A DNA stretch of 64,000 bases from CAYRYU01 sp964428355 (GTDB lineage: Bacteria > Muiribacteriota > Ozemobacteria > Ozemobacterales > Ozemobacteraceae): NCBI GenBank assembly GCA_964428355.1, contig CAYRYU010000012.1:1-64000 (forward strand), given 5' to 3'. The position numbers were made by a program, and so were the translations under genes. The notes under the pieces were generated by a model that worked only from the letters and a program-made list of their open reading frames with translations, was not told where the DNA came from and did no database searches. This document shows positions 33,105-42,143 of the stretch, in pieces. Numbering within the stretch: position 1 is the first letter of the stretch; every line of letters begins with the position of its first letter.

Positions 33105-34214
33105 GTGCCGAATCAGTCCACCCAGAAGGATCTCCTGCTGACGTTTTTCCTGCTTTTCGGACTGCTCCCGGGGTTCGCCTTCGATCCCGGGAGGTTTGCC
33201 CGGGAGCCACAGGAACAGGAACGTGACCTCCAGAGCTCCGAGTACCAGGACTTCGTCGTGTTCGGGAACCCGAACCTCCCGAACGCGCAGGATCCCTATG
33301 GGGGCAGCCCGGATGCCTCGGTTCCCGGCGATTCTTCAACGCCCTACAGGCCCCAACAGGCCCAGAATGAAGCTCCCCAACCTCCAATCCGGCTCGGGGA
33401 AAAGAACGTCCGGGTCGGACGGATTCCTTATCTCAGCCTTCGGGAGATGATGCGTCAGGTCGGTCCCCTGTTCGCTTTTCTGAAGAAGAAGACCGGGGTC
33501 AGGGAAGTCCGGCTTGTCACCGCCAGGGATTACTCAGGGGTTCTGGAAGCTCTCGAGAGGGGGACAATCGATTTTGCCTGGGTCGGTCCGATGGCCTTTG
33601 TGAAAGCCCGGGAGAAAATGGGATTGATCCCGCTGGTCAAGACGAACCGCCCGGAAGGGATCGGCTACCGGGGAGTCTTCATCACGCTCAAAGGCGGAGA
33701 GGTATTGGGGCTGGACGACGTCCGGGGAAAGAGCATAGGGTTCGTCGATCCCGAATCCTCGAGCGGGTACCTATTTCCCCTGTATCTTCTCCAAAGGATC
33801 AACATCAATCCGCACCACGACTGCTCCAAGGTCCTGTTTCTCAAGAAACACGACGCGGTTCTCGAGGCCGTTCTTTCCGGAACGGTGGCTGTAGGGGTCT
33901 GCCTCGAAGCGGCGATAACGGATTCGAAGGATCCCAGGGTCCGGGACCGGATACTGGTTCTGGGCAGGACGGACGAAATCCCTTCCGATGTGCTGGTTTG
34001 CAGAAAGGACTGCCCGCCGAACCTCCGGGAAGCTTTTTCCAGAGCCTTTCTTGGGCCAACCCCGCCCGCTGCGCGGAAGAAAATGCGGAAGGGGGAGCCT
34101 CCTCATCTGGACTTCGTTCCTGCGGTCGATGAGGATTTCCTTGTCGTCCGTAGTGTGTGGGAAGCGGTCCGCTCCACCGCGTTCGCCCCGCAGGACGTGG
34201 GTCCCGGAGAATAG
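33105..34214 (+). CDS. PhnD-like periplasmic substrate-binding protein, second paralogue
   Basis: A GTG start with AAGGAGTG upstream. A signal peptide ends near LLPGFAF, followed by a Gln/Pro/Asp-rich linker (about 25-95) and the phosphonate-type binding fold. It matches the 1422-2477 protein motif for motif: VGRIPYLSLREMMRQVGPLF, DFAWVGPMAFV, YRGVFIT, DDVRGKSIGFVDPESSSGY, LKKHDAVLEAVLSG, LGRTDEIPSDVLVCRKDCP. The two are clear duplicates set 31 kb apart in opposite orientation. No permease or ATPase gene is near either copy. It ends 40 nt before the convergent TPR gene. Confidence 0.8.
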   Translation: MPNQSTQKDLLLTFFLLFGLLPGFAFDPGRFAREPQEQERDLQSSEYQDFVVFGNPNLPNAQDPYGGSPDASVPGDSSTPYRPQQAQNEAPQPPIRLGEKNVRVGRIPYLSLREMMRQVGPLFAFLKKKTGVREVRLVTARDYSGVLEALERGTIDFAWVGPMAFVKAREKMGLIPLVKTNRPEGIGYRGVFITLKGGEVLGLDDVRGKSIGFVDPESSSGYLFPLYLLQRININPHHDCSKVLFLKKHDAVLEAVLSGTVAVGVCLEAAITDSKDPRVRDRILVLGRTDEIPSDVLVCRKDCPPNLREAFSRAFLGPTPPAARKKMRKGEPPHLDFVPAVDEDFLVVRSVWEAVRSTAFAPQDVGPGE

Positions 34215-34253
34215 GGATTTTCAGGCGAAGCGGCCAGGAGGCGGGGCGGAGGG

Positions 34254-34883
34254 TCAGTTCCCCGCGGGAATTTCCTTGAGATAGTCGACAGCCTCAGGTA
34301 TTCCCAATTCTTTGGCGCGTTCGAGGTCCCTCTTTGCATCGTCGAACTGGCCGAGGTCAAGGTAACACCCACCCCGTTGCAGCAGTGAGTACCCGTCATC
34401 CGGTTGGATGTTCAAGCCGGTGGTGAAATCATCGATCGCGGACTGGGTCCGCTTCATCTTGATCATCAGGGCGCCCCGGTTGAAATAGATCATCGCATCG
34501 TTCGGCCTGATGGAGAGCGCTTTGGCATAGTCATCCTCCGCCTCCTGGAACCGGCCGGTCTTGGCATACAGCACTCCGCGGTTGGTCAATGCTTCGACGA
34601 GCTTCGGATCCAGGGCCAGGGCCTTGTTGTAGTCCTCAAGCGCCTGGTCCATCTTGCCCAGCTTTCGGTAGGACATCCCCCGGTTCGAATACCCCGCGGC
34701 CAACTCGGGATCGAGCTGGATTGCCTTGTCGAGGTATGGGATCGCCTCCTCGAATCTTCCCTGATCGTTCAGGTCCTTGCCCTTGTCGTTGTTTTGAACC
34801 GCCTCGGGGTTTTCGGCCCAACCCGGAATACAGAAAACCAGGCCAAGGATGATGCCCAGAACAGCTCCGTTGCGAATTTTCAC
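34254..34883 (-). CDS. Secreted TPR-repeat protein
   Basis: A GTG start with GGGGGAG upstream. The 209-residue product has a signal peptide ending near PGWAE, then about five TPR units covering the rest (for example AAGYSNRGMSYRKLGKMDQA, EALTNRGVLYAKTGRFQEA, IYFNRGALMIKMKRTQSA). It is probably a periplasmic interaction module. A TGG-TATAAT extended -10 is at 34967-34972 on the minus strand, giving a leader of about 80 nt. It is divergent from the large secreted protein at 35144. Confidence 0.82.
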   Translation of the reverse strand: MKIRNGAVLGIILGLVFCIPGWAENPEAVQNNDKGKDLNDQGRFEEAIPYLDKAIQLDPELAAGYSNRGMSYRKLGKMDQALEDYNKALALDPKLVEALTNRGVLYAKTGRFQEAEDDYAKALSIRPNDAMIYFNRGALMIKMKRTQSAIDDFTTGLNIQPDDGYSLLQRGGCYLDLGQFDDAKRDLERAKELGIPEAVDYLKEIPAGN

Positions 34884-35049
34884 GATCTCCCCCTTTCAGA
34901 ATCTGGAAAACGCCGGGGGAATTCCGCCGGCTCGTTTCCAAAAGATCCCTGGGGAAATTATACCAGTTTCGTGGTTCCCGCAGGAGTTCCCTGCGAGGCT
35001 CGCGGTTTCCCGGCCACATCCGAACCTTCGGGCGGGATTCCGTTTCGCT

Positions 35050-35077
35050 TTGACAGATCCGCAGGTATCCCTATAAT
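35050..35077 (+). promoter_or_regulatory. Consensus sigma-70-type promoter
   Basis: TTGACA (35050-35055), 16-nt spacer, TATAAT (35072-35077). Both hexamers are perfect. It drives the gene at 35144. Confidence 0.85.
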
Positions 35078-35143
35078 TAGGGGTAGTCGACCCGGAAGGA
35101 TCGGGAAAGTTTCCCATTCCGCCATTTCGAACGGGGGGTTCGG

Positions 35144-36928
35144 ATGAGATCAGCAATCAGGCTGCTTGTACTCGTGATGATAGGAATGATGGGCGTCGCC
35201 ACCGCCTCTCCGGATCCGGCCGCTTCCTGGAACCGCTACCTTTGCGCCCAGCGCAAGTATATCGATGCGGTTCAGGCCGGAGCCGATGCGGGGACCCTGA
35301 AAAAGCTGTCCATCGAAGCTCGCGAGGCATACGAAGTCTGTCGCCCTACGGGGAACAGCACGACCGGGACCTCGCGGGAGAATGATCCTGCCGTAGCCGT
35401 TTCCGCGGAACAGATTCCCGATGATTCCGCTCCTGAAGCCCCCGCCGGGACGACGGCAAAAACCCCCCAGGATGTCCAGACCAGCGCTGAAAGAGTCTGG
35501 ACCGCGTTGTCCGCTTACCTTGCGGATCCGGCCGACCCGCCCGTCCCGGCGGAGTTGAAAAACGAGATCGTCCGGATCACGGAAGTGGTGTATCGGGGAC
35601 GGGAAGCCGATTTCCAGAAAGAGCTCGAAGAGAAGTTCGCCCTCGAGAAGCCATCGCCAACGGTGGCCGAAACCACTCGCTTCAAGCGTGTCATCGGGTG
35701 CCTGCTGGTCGCACGGGTCCGGCAGAGGCTGCTCGACCGGGTCCGGGATTTCGGCTACAACGTCGATTGCCAGCGGGTAAAGTACCAGGCGATTTCCTGG
35801 CTGAACCCGTTCCGGAAGATCCCCGCCCTTTTCCGTTTGTGGCGGGATGAAATCATTTTCAGCAAGGGGAAAAAGGCTTTCGACGAGCTCCAAACGCCGG
35901 AAAAGAGGAACTCCTACGTGAACTACGGGAAGGAGATCCTGTCGGAGCTCGCCCACCTGGTTCCGGGGTTTCTCGACTTGTACAAAGAGTCATCGCTGCA
36001 CCACACTTCCGTCCCGCTCAAACCGGTCACGGAAGGCGCGGAGCTGTTCGTCTACACGATCCCCTGTCCGCACGGAACCGACTGGAGTTCTCCGCGGAGC
36101 CTCCTGAAGAGCGGGATCTTCAACCAGGTCTCGATCAAGGATCCGAAGAAGCATGCGATCGGGCATATGTTCATCAGGCTTCGCATCCCTGGCAGGCCTG
36201 ACGTGATCACGGGAATGACGACCCTCAGCCAGACCGAGGAAAAGGATCTTGTCCTGAAACACGGATACTGCCTCGGAGTTCTCACAGCCGACCTGGTCGG
36301 AAAATTCGACGACTCGAAAAAACTCGAGGATGAACTCGTGCAACGGTTTCCGTCGGGGCTCGTCTCCTACGTCCGGTTCCTCCTCCACCCGGACACGGGG
36401 AAAAGGCTGCAGGAGTATTTCCAGGAGTATTCCGACCGGAAGTGTTTCGAGCACTACGGCGGGGTGAACCGTCCAAGATATGGAGAGGGAGGGGGATGTT
36501 CGGCTTTCGCGGTGAGTTTCATCGAGGCAGCGGGCCTCATGGATGAAGAATTTTTGAAAAACTGGTATGTCGAAGTCCGGGCTCCCATGGCCAGTCTTGG
36601 AGGCCCGGTTTTCGGAAAGCGGGTCGCCGCGAGCAAGATTCTCGGTCTCTCCCGGTGGGCACGGGAAAACGAACCCCACGTTCTCCTCCCGATGTGGGAT
36701 CCCACGCTTGCATACCGGTGGATCGTGGATACCTGGAAACGGGAGCTCAAAAACCCCTCGGGGATGTACCTGCTGGAAAAAACCGATCGGACACTGGCCA
36801 TAGTCGTGGATGCCCGGCACATACCGCCTCCCGGTGAACCTGTCTGGCTCGAGGGGGAGAACCCCTATCGCCAGCACGGCTTGAGGTTCGGCCCGGATCC
36901 CTACAAGGCAGCCCCTGCCCGCGACTGA
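35144..36928 (+). CDS. Large secreted protein, possible permuted papain-like enzyme
   Basis: A 594-residue protein with a signal peptide ending near GVATASP. The first ~200 residues are helical and low in complexity. The C-terminal half has KKHAIGHMFIRLRIPG (His341) and, later, EGGGCSAFAVSFIEAAGL (Cys452). A His-then-Cys order with G-H-x-F-I and G-C-S-A-F contexts resembles circularly permuted NlpC/P60 (LRAT/YiiX-like) hydrolases. This is inference only, as no recognised domain can be read directly. It has a consensus promoter and stands alone. Confidence 0.45.
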   Translation: MRSAIRLLVLVMIGMMGVATASPDPAASWNRYLCAQRKYIDAVQAGADAGTLKKLSIEAREAYEVCRPTGNSTTGTSRENDPAVAVSAEQIPDDSAPEAPAGTTAKTPQDVQTSAERVWTALSAYLADPADPPVPAELKNEIVRITEVVYRGREADFQKELEEKFALEKPSPTVAETTRFKRVIGCLLVARVRQRLLDRVRDFGYNVDCQRVKYQAISWLNPFRKIPALFRLWRDEIIFSKGKKAFDELQTPEKRNSYVNYGKEILSELAHLVPGFLDLYKESSLHHTSVPLKPVTEGAELFVYTIPCPHGTDWSSPRSLLKSGIFNQVSIKDPKKHAIGHMFIRLRIPGRPDVITGMTTLSQTEEKDLVLKHGYCLGVLTADLVGKFDDSKKLEDELVQRFPSGLVSYVRFLLHPDTGKRLQEYFQEYSDRKCFEHYGGVNRPRYGEGGGCSAFAVSFIEAAGLMDEEFLKNWYVEVRAPMASLGGPVFGKRVAASKILGLSRWARENEPHVLLPMWDPTLAYRWIVDTWKRELKNPSGMYLLEKTDRTLAIVVDARHIPPPGEPVWLEGENPYRQHGLRFGPDPYKAAPARD

Positions 36929-37060
36929 TCGCGCGAAAAACCCCTTCAGGCACAAGATTCCTCCCGTCACCGCCAGGATATTTCATTGCTTCTTGACGGA
37001 CAATCGGCAATCGTGCGAAGGTCGATCCGACAATAACCGAAACCTGGAGGGGGAATTCCG

Positions 37061-39082
37061 ATGCCGTTCCTGAAAAAAGTCCTGCCTTTCGCCTTCATCA
37101 TGGCCATTGCGAAGGTTACGGTTCTCTTTGCACTTGCCCCTGGAGAGCGGGTAATGGCAAGGTGGAACCTGGTCACGGATCCCTGCTTTTACCCGGCAAG
37201 AGTTTCCTCGGTCGAAAACGGCATGGTGAGCCTCGTGTATGACGATGGGACGGTCGGAAGCATGACCGATGCCGCGGTCCTCCGAAGGGACGTCCAGGTC
37301 GGGGATTTCGTGTTCTGGGGCAACAACGCCGCCGCGGTGGCGGGGATGGGCAAGGACCAGAAGGTTTCTTTGCGTCTTCTCGATCTGGGCGACATTTCCG
37401 GGGAAACAACGCTCGACGGAGTCAAGTTCCTTCTTCGACCGAAGGGCGATCTCGCCGGCGTGATTCCCGATCCCCGGGAGGTCTTGGGGACAAAGGTCTT
37501 TGCAAAGTGGAACGATCAGATCTGGTACCCGGGGGAGATTGATCAGACACAGGGAGAAGCCCTCCACGTGCAGTTCGCGGATGGAACCGACAGGTGGTTT
37601 TCCCCGGAATGGGTTCGACCGTTCCATGTGAAGACGGGTGATCGGGTTTATGTCGCCAACCCCACCGATCAGCAGCCCTTTCCAGGGGTGGTCCGGAAGA
37701 TCGGGAGGTCGGTGGTCGACGTCGAATTCTTCGATGGGAGTTCCGTCACGGTTTCCGAGCAATCCCTCCTGGCCTTTCTGGATCGTCCATGGATCGATGA
37801 ATCCGCCGGGTGCCCGTGTTTCCCGAAGAACCCTGAAGCCGATCCTGTCGTTCAGGAACTTAGGAGCCTTCTTGCCCCGCGCCTCCATTTCTACACTCCC
37901 GACCCGGAAAGCGTGGAATCGGGGATTTCGCCGGAGACCATAGAAGTGGGTCTCGTGCTGTTCTCTCCTTCCGACCGCGTGCCACCGGAAGACTGGAGGA
38001 AGAAGCTGACACTCGTTGCCCAGCAGGTGGAGGATTTCCTGAAGAGGGAACTCTCGCCCTGGGCGACGGTCCGTGTGTTCGTTCCAGAAAAGCCGGTCCG
38101 GTCATTGCGGAACCAGGAGTGGTATTCCCAGAACCTCAGCGAAAGCCAGGCCTGGCATGACTGGCAACCCACCGGGGCTTGCCTGCTGAGGGCTTTTCCC
38201 GACGGTCCCAAAGCGGGGGCTTTCAGGGTCGTCGTCGTCATACCGGATGCCCCGGGGTTGTGCCAGGACGACTCCGGTTTCGAAAACGGGATGGGCTTCG
38301 TCCGGACCCAGGGGGAAACATTTTCGGGCCTGACCGAGGAGGGGCTTCGAATGGTCGCTTCAGGAGTCCCGCCCACCTCTTTCAAGGAGTGGTGCCCGGA
38401 TTTCGCGGCAAGCACGATGGCTCACGAGATCATCCACACTCTCGGAGTTCCGCATTCTGACGGTGATCCCTTCGAGATCATGAACCTCGGGCCGTGGTAT
38501 CCAATCACCCGTCCCGAGGTTCACCTGGGTGAGTTGCACAAGATCGTCCTCCGGTCACCATTCCTGAATTCCCTTTCCCTCTCCCAGGGGTTTGCGGGTT
38601 TTTTGTTGGACCGGAAGGGGGAATACCTGAAAACGATCTCCTGCACGGGGAAAGCCGATCCGGATCTCAGGCTCCGGTTTGGGCGGGGTCCTGGGCTGTT
38701 CAGGCTCGAGGAAACCCTGGAAGCTTTTTCTCCAGGTTCGAATGCCCGAAATGTGGAGCGTCTCTACGCAGGTGAAAGGGAGTTGTGCCGGGCATATCTG
38801 ACCTCGTTCATCGCGTTCGTGCTCGAAAAATACGGCACCCCCGGGGTGAAATGCCTTCTTCCCGTTCCCGAGGAGGACGCCGCGGCCTTCGTCGCTTCCG
38901 CCCTGAAGACCACCGTTTCCCAACTCGAGAAGGAATGGCACGAATGGATAGGCGCGAGGATTCCAGGAATCGCTGATTCCATTTCGACCACTCCAGCCGG
39001 GCAAAATGCTCCCGGGGGTTCCCCCGGTCAAGGCCGGGGGAAGAACACTGAACCTGGCAGGATCAGAACTCGGTGCCGCTGA
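37061..39082 (+). CDS. Secreted metzincin-type metalloprotease with Tudor-like repeats
   Basis: A 673-residue protein, GGAGGGGG upstream, with an N-terminal signal or anchor helix. Residues about 30-245 hold three SH3-like Tudor/Agenet-type modules (VMARWNLVTDPCFYPARVSS, VFAKWNDQIWYPGEIDQ, VYVANPTDQQPFPGVVRKIG), each ending in a DDGT/DGT/DGS turn. The middle carries TMAHEIIHTLGVPHSDGD, a full HExxHxxGxxH site (His455, Glu456, His459, His465), with EIMNLG as a Met-turn candidate. A helical C-terminal domain follows. The 3' end overlaps the convergent TldE gene by 20 nt. The substrate is unknown. Confidence 0.72.
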   Translation: MPFLKKVLPFAFIMAIAKVTVLFALAPGERVMARWNLVTDPCFYPARVSSVENGMVSLVYDDGTVGSMTDAAVLRRDVQVGDFVFWGNNAAAVAGMGKDQKVSLRLLDLGDISGETTLDGVKFLLRPKGDLAGVIPDPREVLGTKVFAKWNDQIWYPGEIDQTQGEALHVQFADGTDRWFSPEWVRPFHVKTGDRVYVANPTDQQPFPGVVRKIGRSVVDVEFFDGSSVTVSEQSLLAFLDRPWIDESAGCPCFPKNPEADPVVQELRSLLAPRLHFYTPDPESVESGISPETIEVGLVLFSPSDRVPPEDWRKKLTLVAQQVEDFLKRELSPWATVRVFVPEKPVRSLRNQEWYSQNLSESQAWHDWQPTGACLLRAFPDGPKAGAFRVVVVIPDAPGLCQDDSGFENGMGFVRTQGETFSGLTEEGLRMVASGVPPTSFKEWCPDFAASTMAHEIIHTLGVPHSDGDPFEIMNLGPWYPITRPEVHLGELHKIVLRSPFLNSLSLSQGFAGFLLDRKGEYLKTISCTGKADPDLRLRFGRGPGLFRLEETLEAFSPGSNARNVERLYAGERELCRAYLTSFIAFVLEKYGTPGVKCLLPVPEEDAAAFVASALKTTVSQLEKEWHEWIGARIPGIADSISTTPAGQNAPGGSPGQGRGKNTEPGRIRTRCR

Positions 39083-40439
39083 CGAAGTTGAAATCCTTCA
39101 CCGTGAGGAACGGGAAAACGCCGTAGTCGGTCCGGAACTCCTTCCCGATCTCGGCGGTGTTCATGAGCATCTCGAACACATTCTGGTTGAACCGGAAGTT
39201 GTTGACGCTTCCGGCGAGCTTCCCGTCCTTGATCCGGAAGAGACCGTCGCGGGTCATCCCCGTGAAGATCCCGTCCATGAGGTCGACCAGGCGAATGTAC
39301 CAGAAACTGTTTACGAAAAGGCCATCCCCGATCTTCTCGATCAGGCGTGTCTCGGGAACATCCGTGCCGTCGAAGATGATGTTCGACGGCCACCGTCCCT
39401 TCGCGGCGATCTCCTTCTTCTTCTCCCAGAAACGTGAGTACCAGCCGTCGACGAACTTGCCATCCCTGATCATGTCGAAATTGCCGGCCGGCCGGCCGTC
39501 GGTCACCGAGAATGGGAAAGCGGGGCACACCGGGTGCCTCGGGTCGGCATGGATGCGGATCCGCTCGTCGGCAATCTTCGTTCCCAGTCGGGGAAAGATG
39601 GCACTCCGTTTCTCGTCGATGGCTTTCATGTCGAAGTTGTACCACATCAGGAAAACCAACAGTTCCCCCACCGCCCTTGGCGAGAGAACGACCGTGTAAC
39701 GACCTGGTGGAAGGGGCTTTGGGTTCTCCGAAAGCCGGGTCTTCTCGACGAGGGATCGCATGAAACCATCCTCGTCGAAACGCGAAAGATCGGTGTCGAG
39801 AAAGGTCTCCTTGAAGGAGGAAGAGCCGGTCATCGCTGTCACGTTCAGAGCCAGTGCCCTTTCCTCGTGCGAAAGTTCGACCCCCAGGTTGTTGAGGGTC
39901 GTGGCACGGCGGAAGCAGGACGAAAGGGAACCGGCCGAAGTGAGCCGGTTCCGGTCGATCACCTTGAAGATCCTGGAAAGGAGGTCGTAGCACTCCTCGC
40001 TGGAGGTCTCCCTGGCCTTGACCGTGTAAAGGGAAGCGTGGGATGCCTCTTCTTTCGTGACAGCGGGCATGTATTCAGGGTCTTCGGGGAGCAGTGTGGC
40101 GTTTTCGTGGGCCCGGTCGAAGGCATGGGAAACGCCGGCTTCGGACAGGTCATTCGTCCTGAAGTTCCCGATGCGTCCCTTGTATCCGACGTTCACGACA
40201 AGTGAAGTGAGAGCTGTCCTCAGGTTCTCCCTGTTGACCTCGTTGTTGGAGAATCTTATGAAATGCGTGTCCTCCTCGAACAGACATGCGCAGACGTTGT
40301 CGGTGGGGGGATTCTTCAGGCGCGTCCTGATGGTTTCCATGGCCGCGGACAGCTCGGTATTCCGGGAACTGCCCTTCGCGGCTTTTTTCTCCCCTGGAGC
40401 TTTCTTCGTTCGTGGTGTGGAAGAAGAATTCTTCGCCAT
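39063..40439 (-). CDS. tldE: TldE/PmbA-family subunit of the TldD/TldE protease
   Basis: The start is the ATG at 40439, overlapping the TldD stop by one base (TAATG) with GAGGAGGG just upstream. The 458-residue length is right for PmbA/TldE, with a ~30-residue basic, low-complexity N-terminal extension. The TldE-like order is visible: TALTSLVVNVGYKGRIGNF, then GRYTVVLSPRAVGELLVFLM, then LVDLMDGIFTGMTRDGLFRI, without an HExxH site. TldE is the non-catalytic partner; the pair cleaves unfolded peptides and is known to process microcin B17 and CcdA in E. coli. Confidence 0.85.
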   Translation of the reverse strand: MAKNSSSTPRTKKAPGEKKAAKGSSRNTELSAAMETIRTRLKNPPTDNVCACLFEEDTHFIRFSNNEVNRENLRTALTSLVVNVGYKGRIGNFRTNDLSEAGVSHAFDRAHENATLLPEDPEYMPAVTKEEASHASLYTVKARETSSEECYDLLSRIFKVIDRNRLTSAGSLSSCFRRATTLNNLGVELSHEERALALNVTAMTGSSSFKETFLDTDLSRFDEDGFMRSLVEKTRLSENPKPLPPGRYTVVLSPRAVGELLVFLMWYNFDMKAIDEKRSAIFPRLGTKIADERIRIHADPRHPVCPAFPFSVTDGRPAGNFDMIRDGKFVDGWYSRFWEKKKEIAAKGRWPSNIIFDGTDVPETRLIEKIGDGLFVNSFWYIRLVDLMDGIFTGMTRDGLFRIKDGKLAGSVNNFRFNQNVFEMLMNTAEIGKEFRTDYGVFPFLTVKDFNFVSGTEF

Positions 40440-41875
40440 TATTTTGCCCTCCTCACCGTGATGTTCCTGAACCTTGCCGGGCTGGCTCCGTGGCTCATCT
40501 GCGCGGCCTGCATCGGATCCCCTTTCCCGCAGGTGAGGAACCCGTGGCGTTGGAACTCCCGCTCGTCGCAAATTGCATCGCAGCTTCGCCAGAATTCGTA
40601 GGAGATCGCGTTGTAGGTCACGTTCTTGAGCATTCCCGCGATCTTCCCATCCTTGATTTCCCAGAAGGCGTCCCCGCCGAACTGCATGTTGAGGCGCATC
40701 TGATCGATGCTGAATGATCCCATCCCCTCTATGTAGATTCCCTTCTTCGTGTCGGCGATGAGCTCCTTCAGCGAAAGCTTCTTTTTCCCGGGTGCGAGAT
40801 AGAGGTTGGGGATACGCACAATCGGGACGTCAAAATACCGCGTGGCACGAGTGGTTCCGGTGGCCCGCGTGAGGCCTATCTTCCCGGCGACCTCGCGGTT
40901 CGCACCGTATCCGACGAAGATTCCGTCCTTGATGATGTGCCACTTCTGGCATTCGACGCCCTCATCGTCATAACCGTAGGTCGCGAGCCCTCCCTCGAGG
41001 GTGTTGTCGGCGATGAAGTTCACCAGGTCGGAACCGTAACGGAAGGTCTTGAGCTTGTCGAGCGTCACGAAACTTCGGCCCGCGCAGCTTTCCTCGTAGC
41101 CGAGCACGCGGTCGAGTTCGGTGGGGTGTCCTACCGACTCGTGCATGGTCAGGGAAAGATGTTCGGGGTCGAGGATGAGCGTCTGCGCGCCGTCTTCACA
41201 ACTCCGTGCGAAACAGTGTTCCCGTGCTTCGGCCGCCAGCCGGGGGGCCTGTCCGAGGAAATCGGTTTTCCGGAAATACTCGTATCCAGCATTCATCGGG
41301 GCAGGGGAGTAGGAGCGCCCCTTCACCTCACCGTTGGCGCGGGCAAGGGCCTTGATCATGAAATCAGTTGTATAGAGGGTGGTTTTTATCTTCGATCCAT
41401 CGGTGTTGGCATACCGGCGTTTCATGCGGCGAAAGATGGCGGCACCGTTCGCCTTGATGATGTCTTTCCCCTTGAGGATCTCGTCATTCGCCGTGATCAT
41501 CTTGTTCGCGACTTCCCCGACGCTGACCTTGAAAGGATCCTCTTCGATCCTGGTTTCGAAAGTGGCGATGTGGACCGGCTCCTCGCAAAAATCGATCTTC
41601 CGGGCGGAATTCCGGTTGGCGAATCTTGCCATCCGAATGGCTTCCTCCGCGGCTTTTCGTATTCCCGCGGGGGTGACCGACGGGGTCGAGCTGTACCCCC
41701 AGCCGTTTTCAAATAGGACCCGCACCCCGACGCCGTTCGTGAACTCCTCGTCGAGTTGGGCAACCCGCCGATCCTCGAAGTAGAGGGAGCGTTCCTCGAA
41801 AAGATGCTCCCGGACGTCGGCGAACCGTATCCCCTGTTTCTTGAGATGACCGATGATTTCCTCGAGCTGTTCCAT
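40439..41875 (-). CDS. tldD: TldD-family metalloprotease subunit
   Basis: The start is the ATG at 41875 with GAGG 7 nt upstream; the open frame extends further but without family similarity. The 478-residue product carries the TldD zinc motif LTMHESVGHPTELDR (HExxxH type), EGVECQKWHIIKDGIFVGYG, RIPNLYLAPGKKKLSL and GIYIEGMGSFSIDQ. It is the catalytic subunit, cytoplasmic, working with the coupled TldE. The operon could supply RiPP leader removal for the LanM, but TldD/E is widespread and a dedicated link is not shown. Confidence 0.9.
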   Translation of the reverse strand: MEQLEEIIGHLKKQGIRFADVREHLFEERSLYFEDRRVAQLDEEFTNGVGVRVLFENGWGYSSTPSVTPAGIRKAAEEAIRMARFANRNSARKIDFCEEPVHIATFETRIEEDPFKVSVGEVANKMITANDEILKGKDIIKANGAAIFRRMKRRYANTDGSKIKTTLYTTDFMIKALARANGEVKGRSYSPAPMNAGYEYFRKTDFLGQAPRLAAEAREHCFARSCEDGAQTLILDPEHLSLTMHESVGHPTELDRVLGYEESCAGRSFVTLDKLKTFRYGSDLVNFIADNTLEGGLATYGYDDEGVECQKWHIIKDGIFVGYGANREVAGKIGLTRATGTTRATRYFDVPIVRIPNLYLAPGKKKLSLKELIADTKKGIYIEGMGSFSIDQMRLNMQFGGDAFWEIKDGKIAGMLKNVTYNAISYEFWRSCDAICDEREFQRHGFLTCGKGDPMQAAQMSHGASPARFRNITVRRAK

Positions 41876-42143
41876 TCCTTGCCTCGATCCAAATTCCTTT
41901 CTTCCTGGAGTTTTGAAAAGTCTACCTCTTGACGCGTTGGAAATCCACCCCTTCTTGTGAGTGCTTCTGGACGTCCATAGAGACCTGATTGTGGGACCGC
42001 TGCCCGAAGCGGGCGGAGAAGGGCACCGGCCGCGATCGCGGGAATGATGGGGAGGAAACCGACCGCGGGAGTTTCCGGGGAGGCTCGCTGATTGTTGCCG
42101 CCCTTCGAACCCTGCGAGGAATCTGCGAAAAATTCGTCTCCGG

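Noticed and set aside
41876..42143. A possible small gene between tldD and the HD-GYP gene, including a hydrophobic stretch (AVGFLPIIPAIAAGALL)
   Set aside because: No start codon with a ribosome-binding site fits. The frame is not continuous with either neighbour and the rest is Arg/Gly/Pro-rich like non-coding GC-rich DNA.
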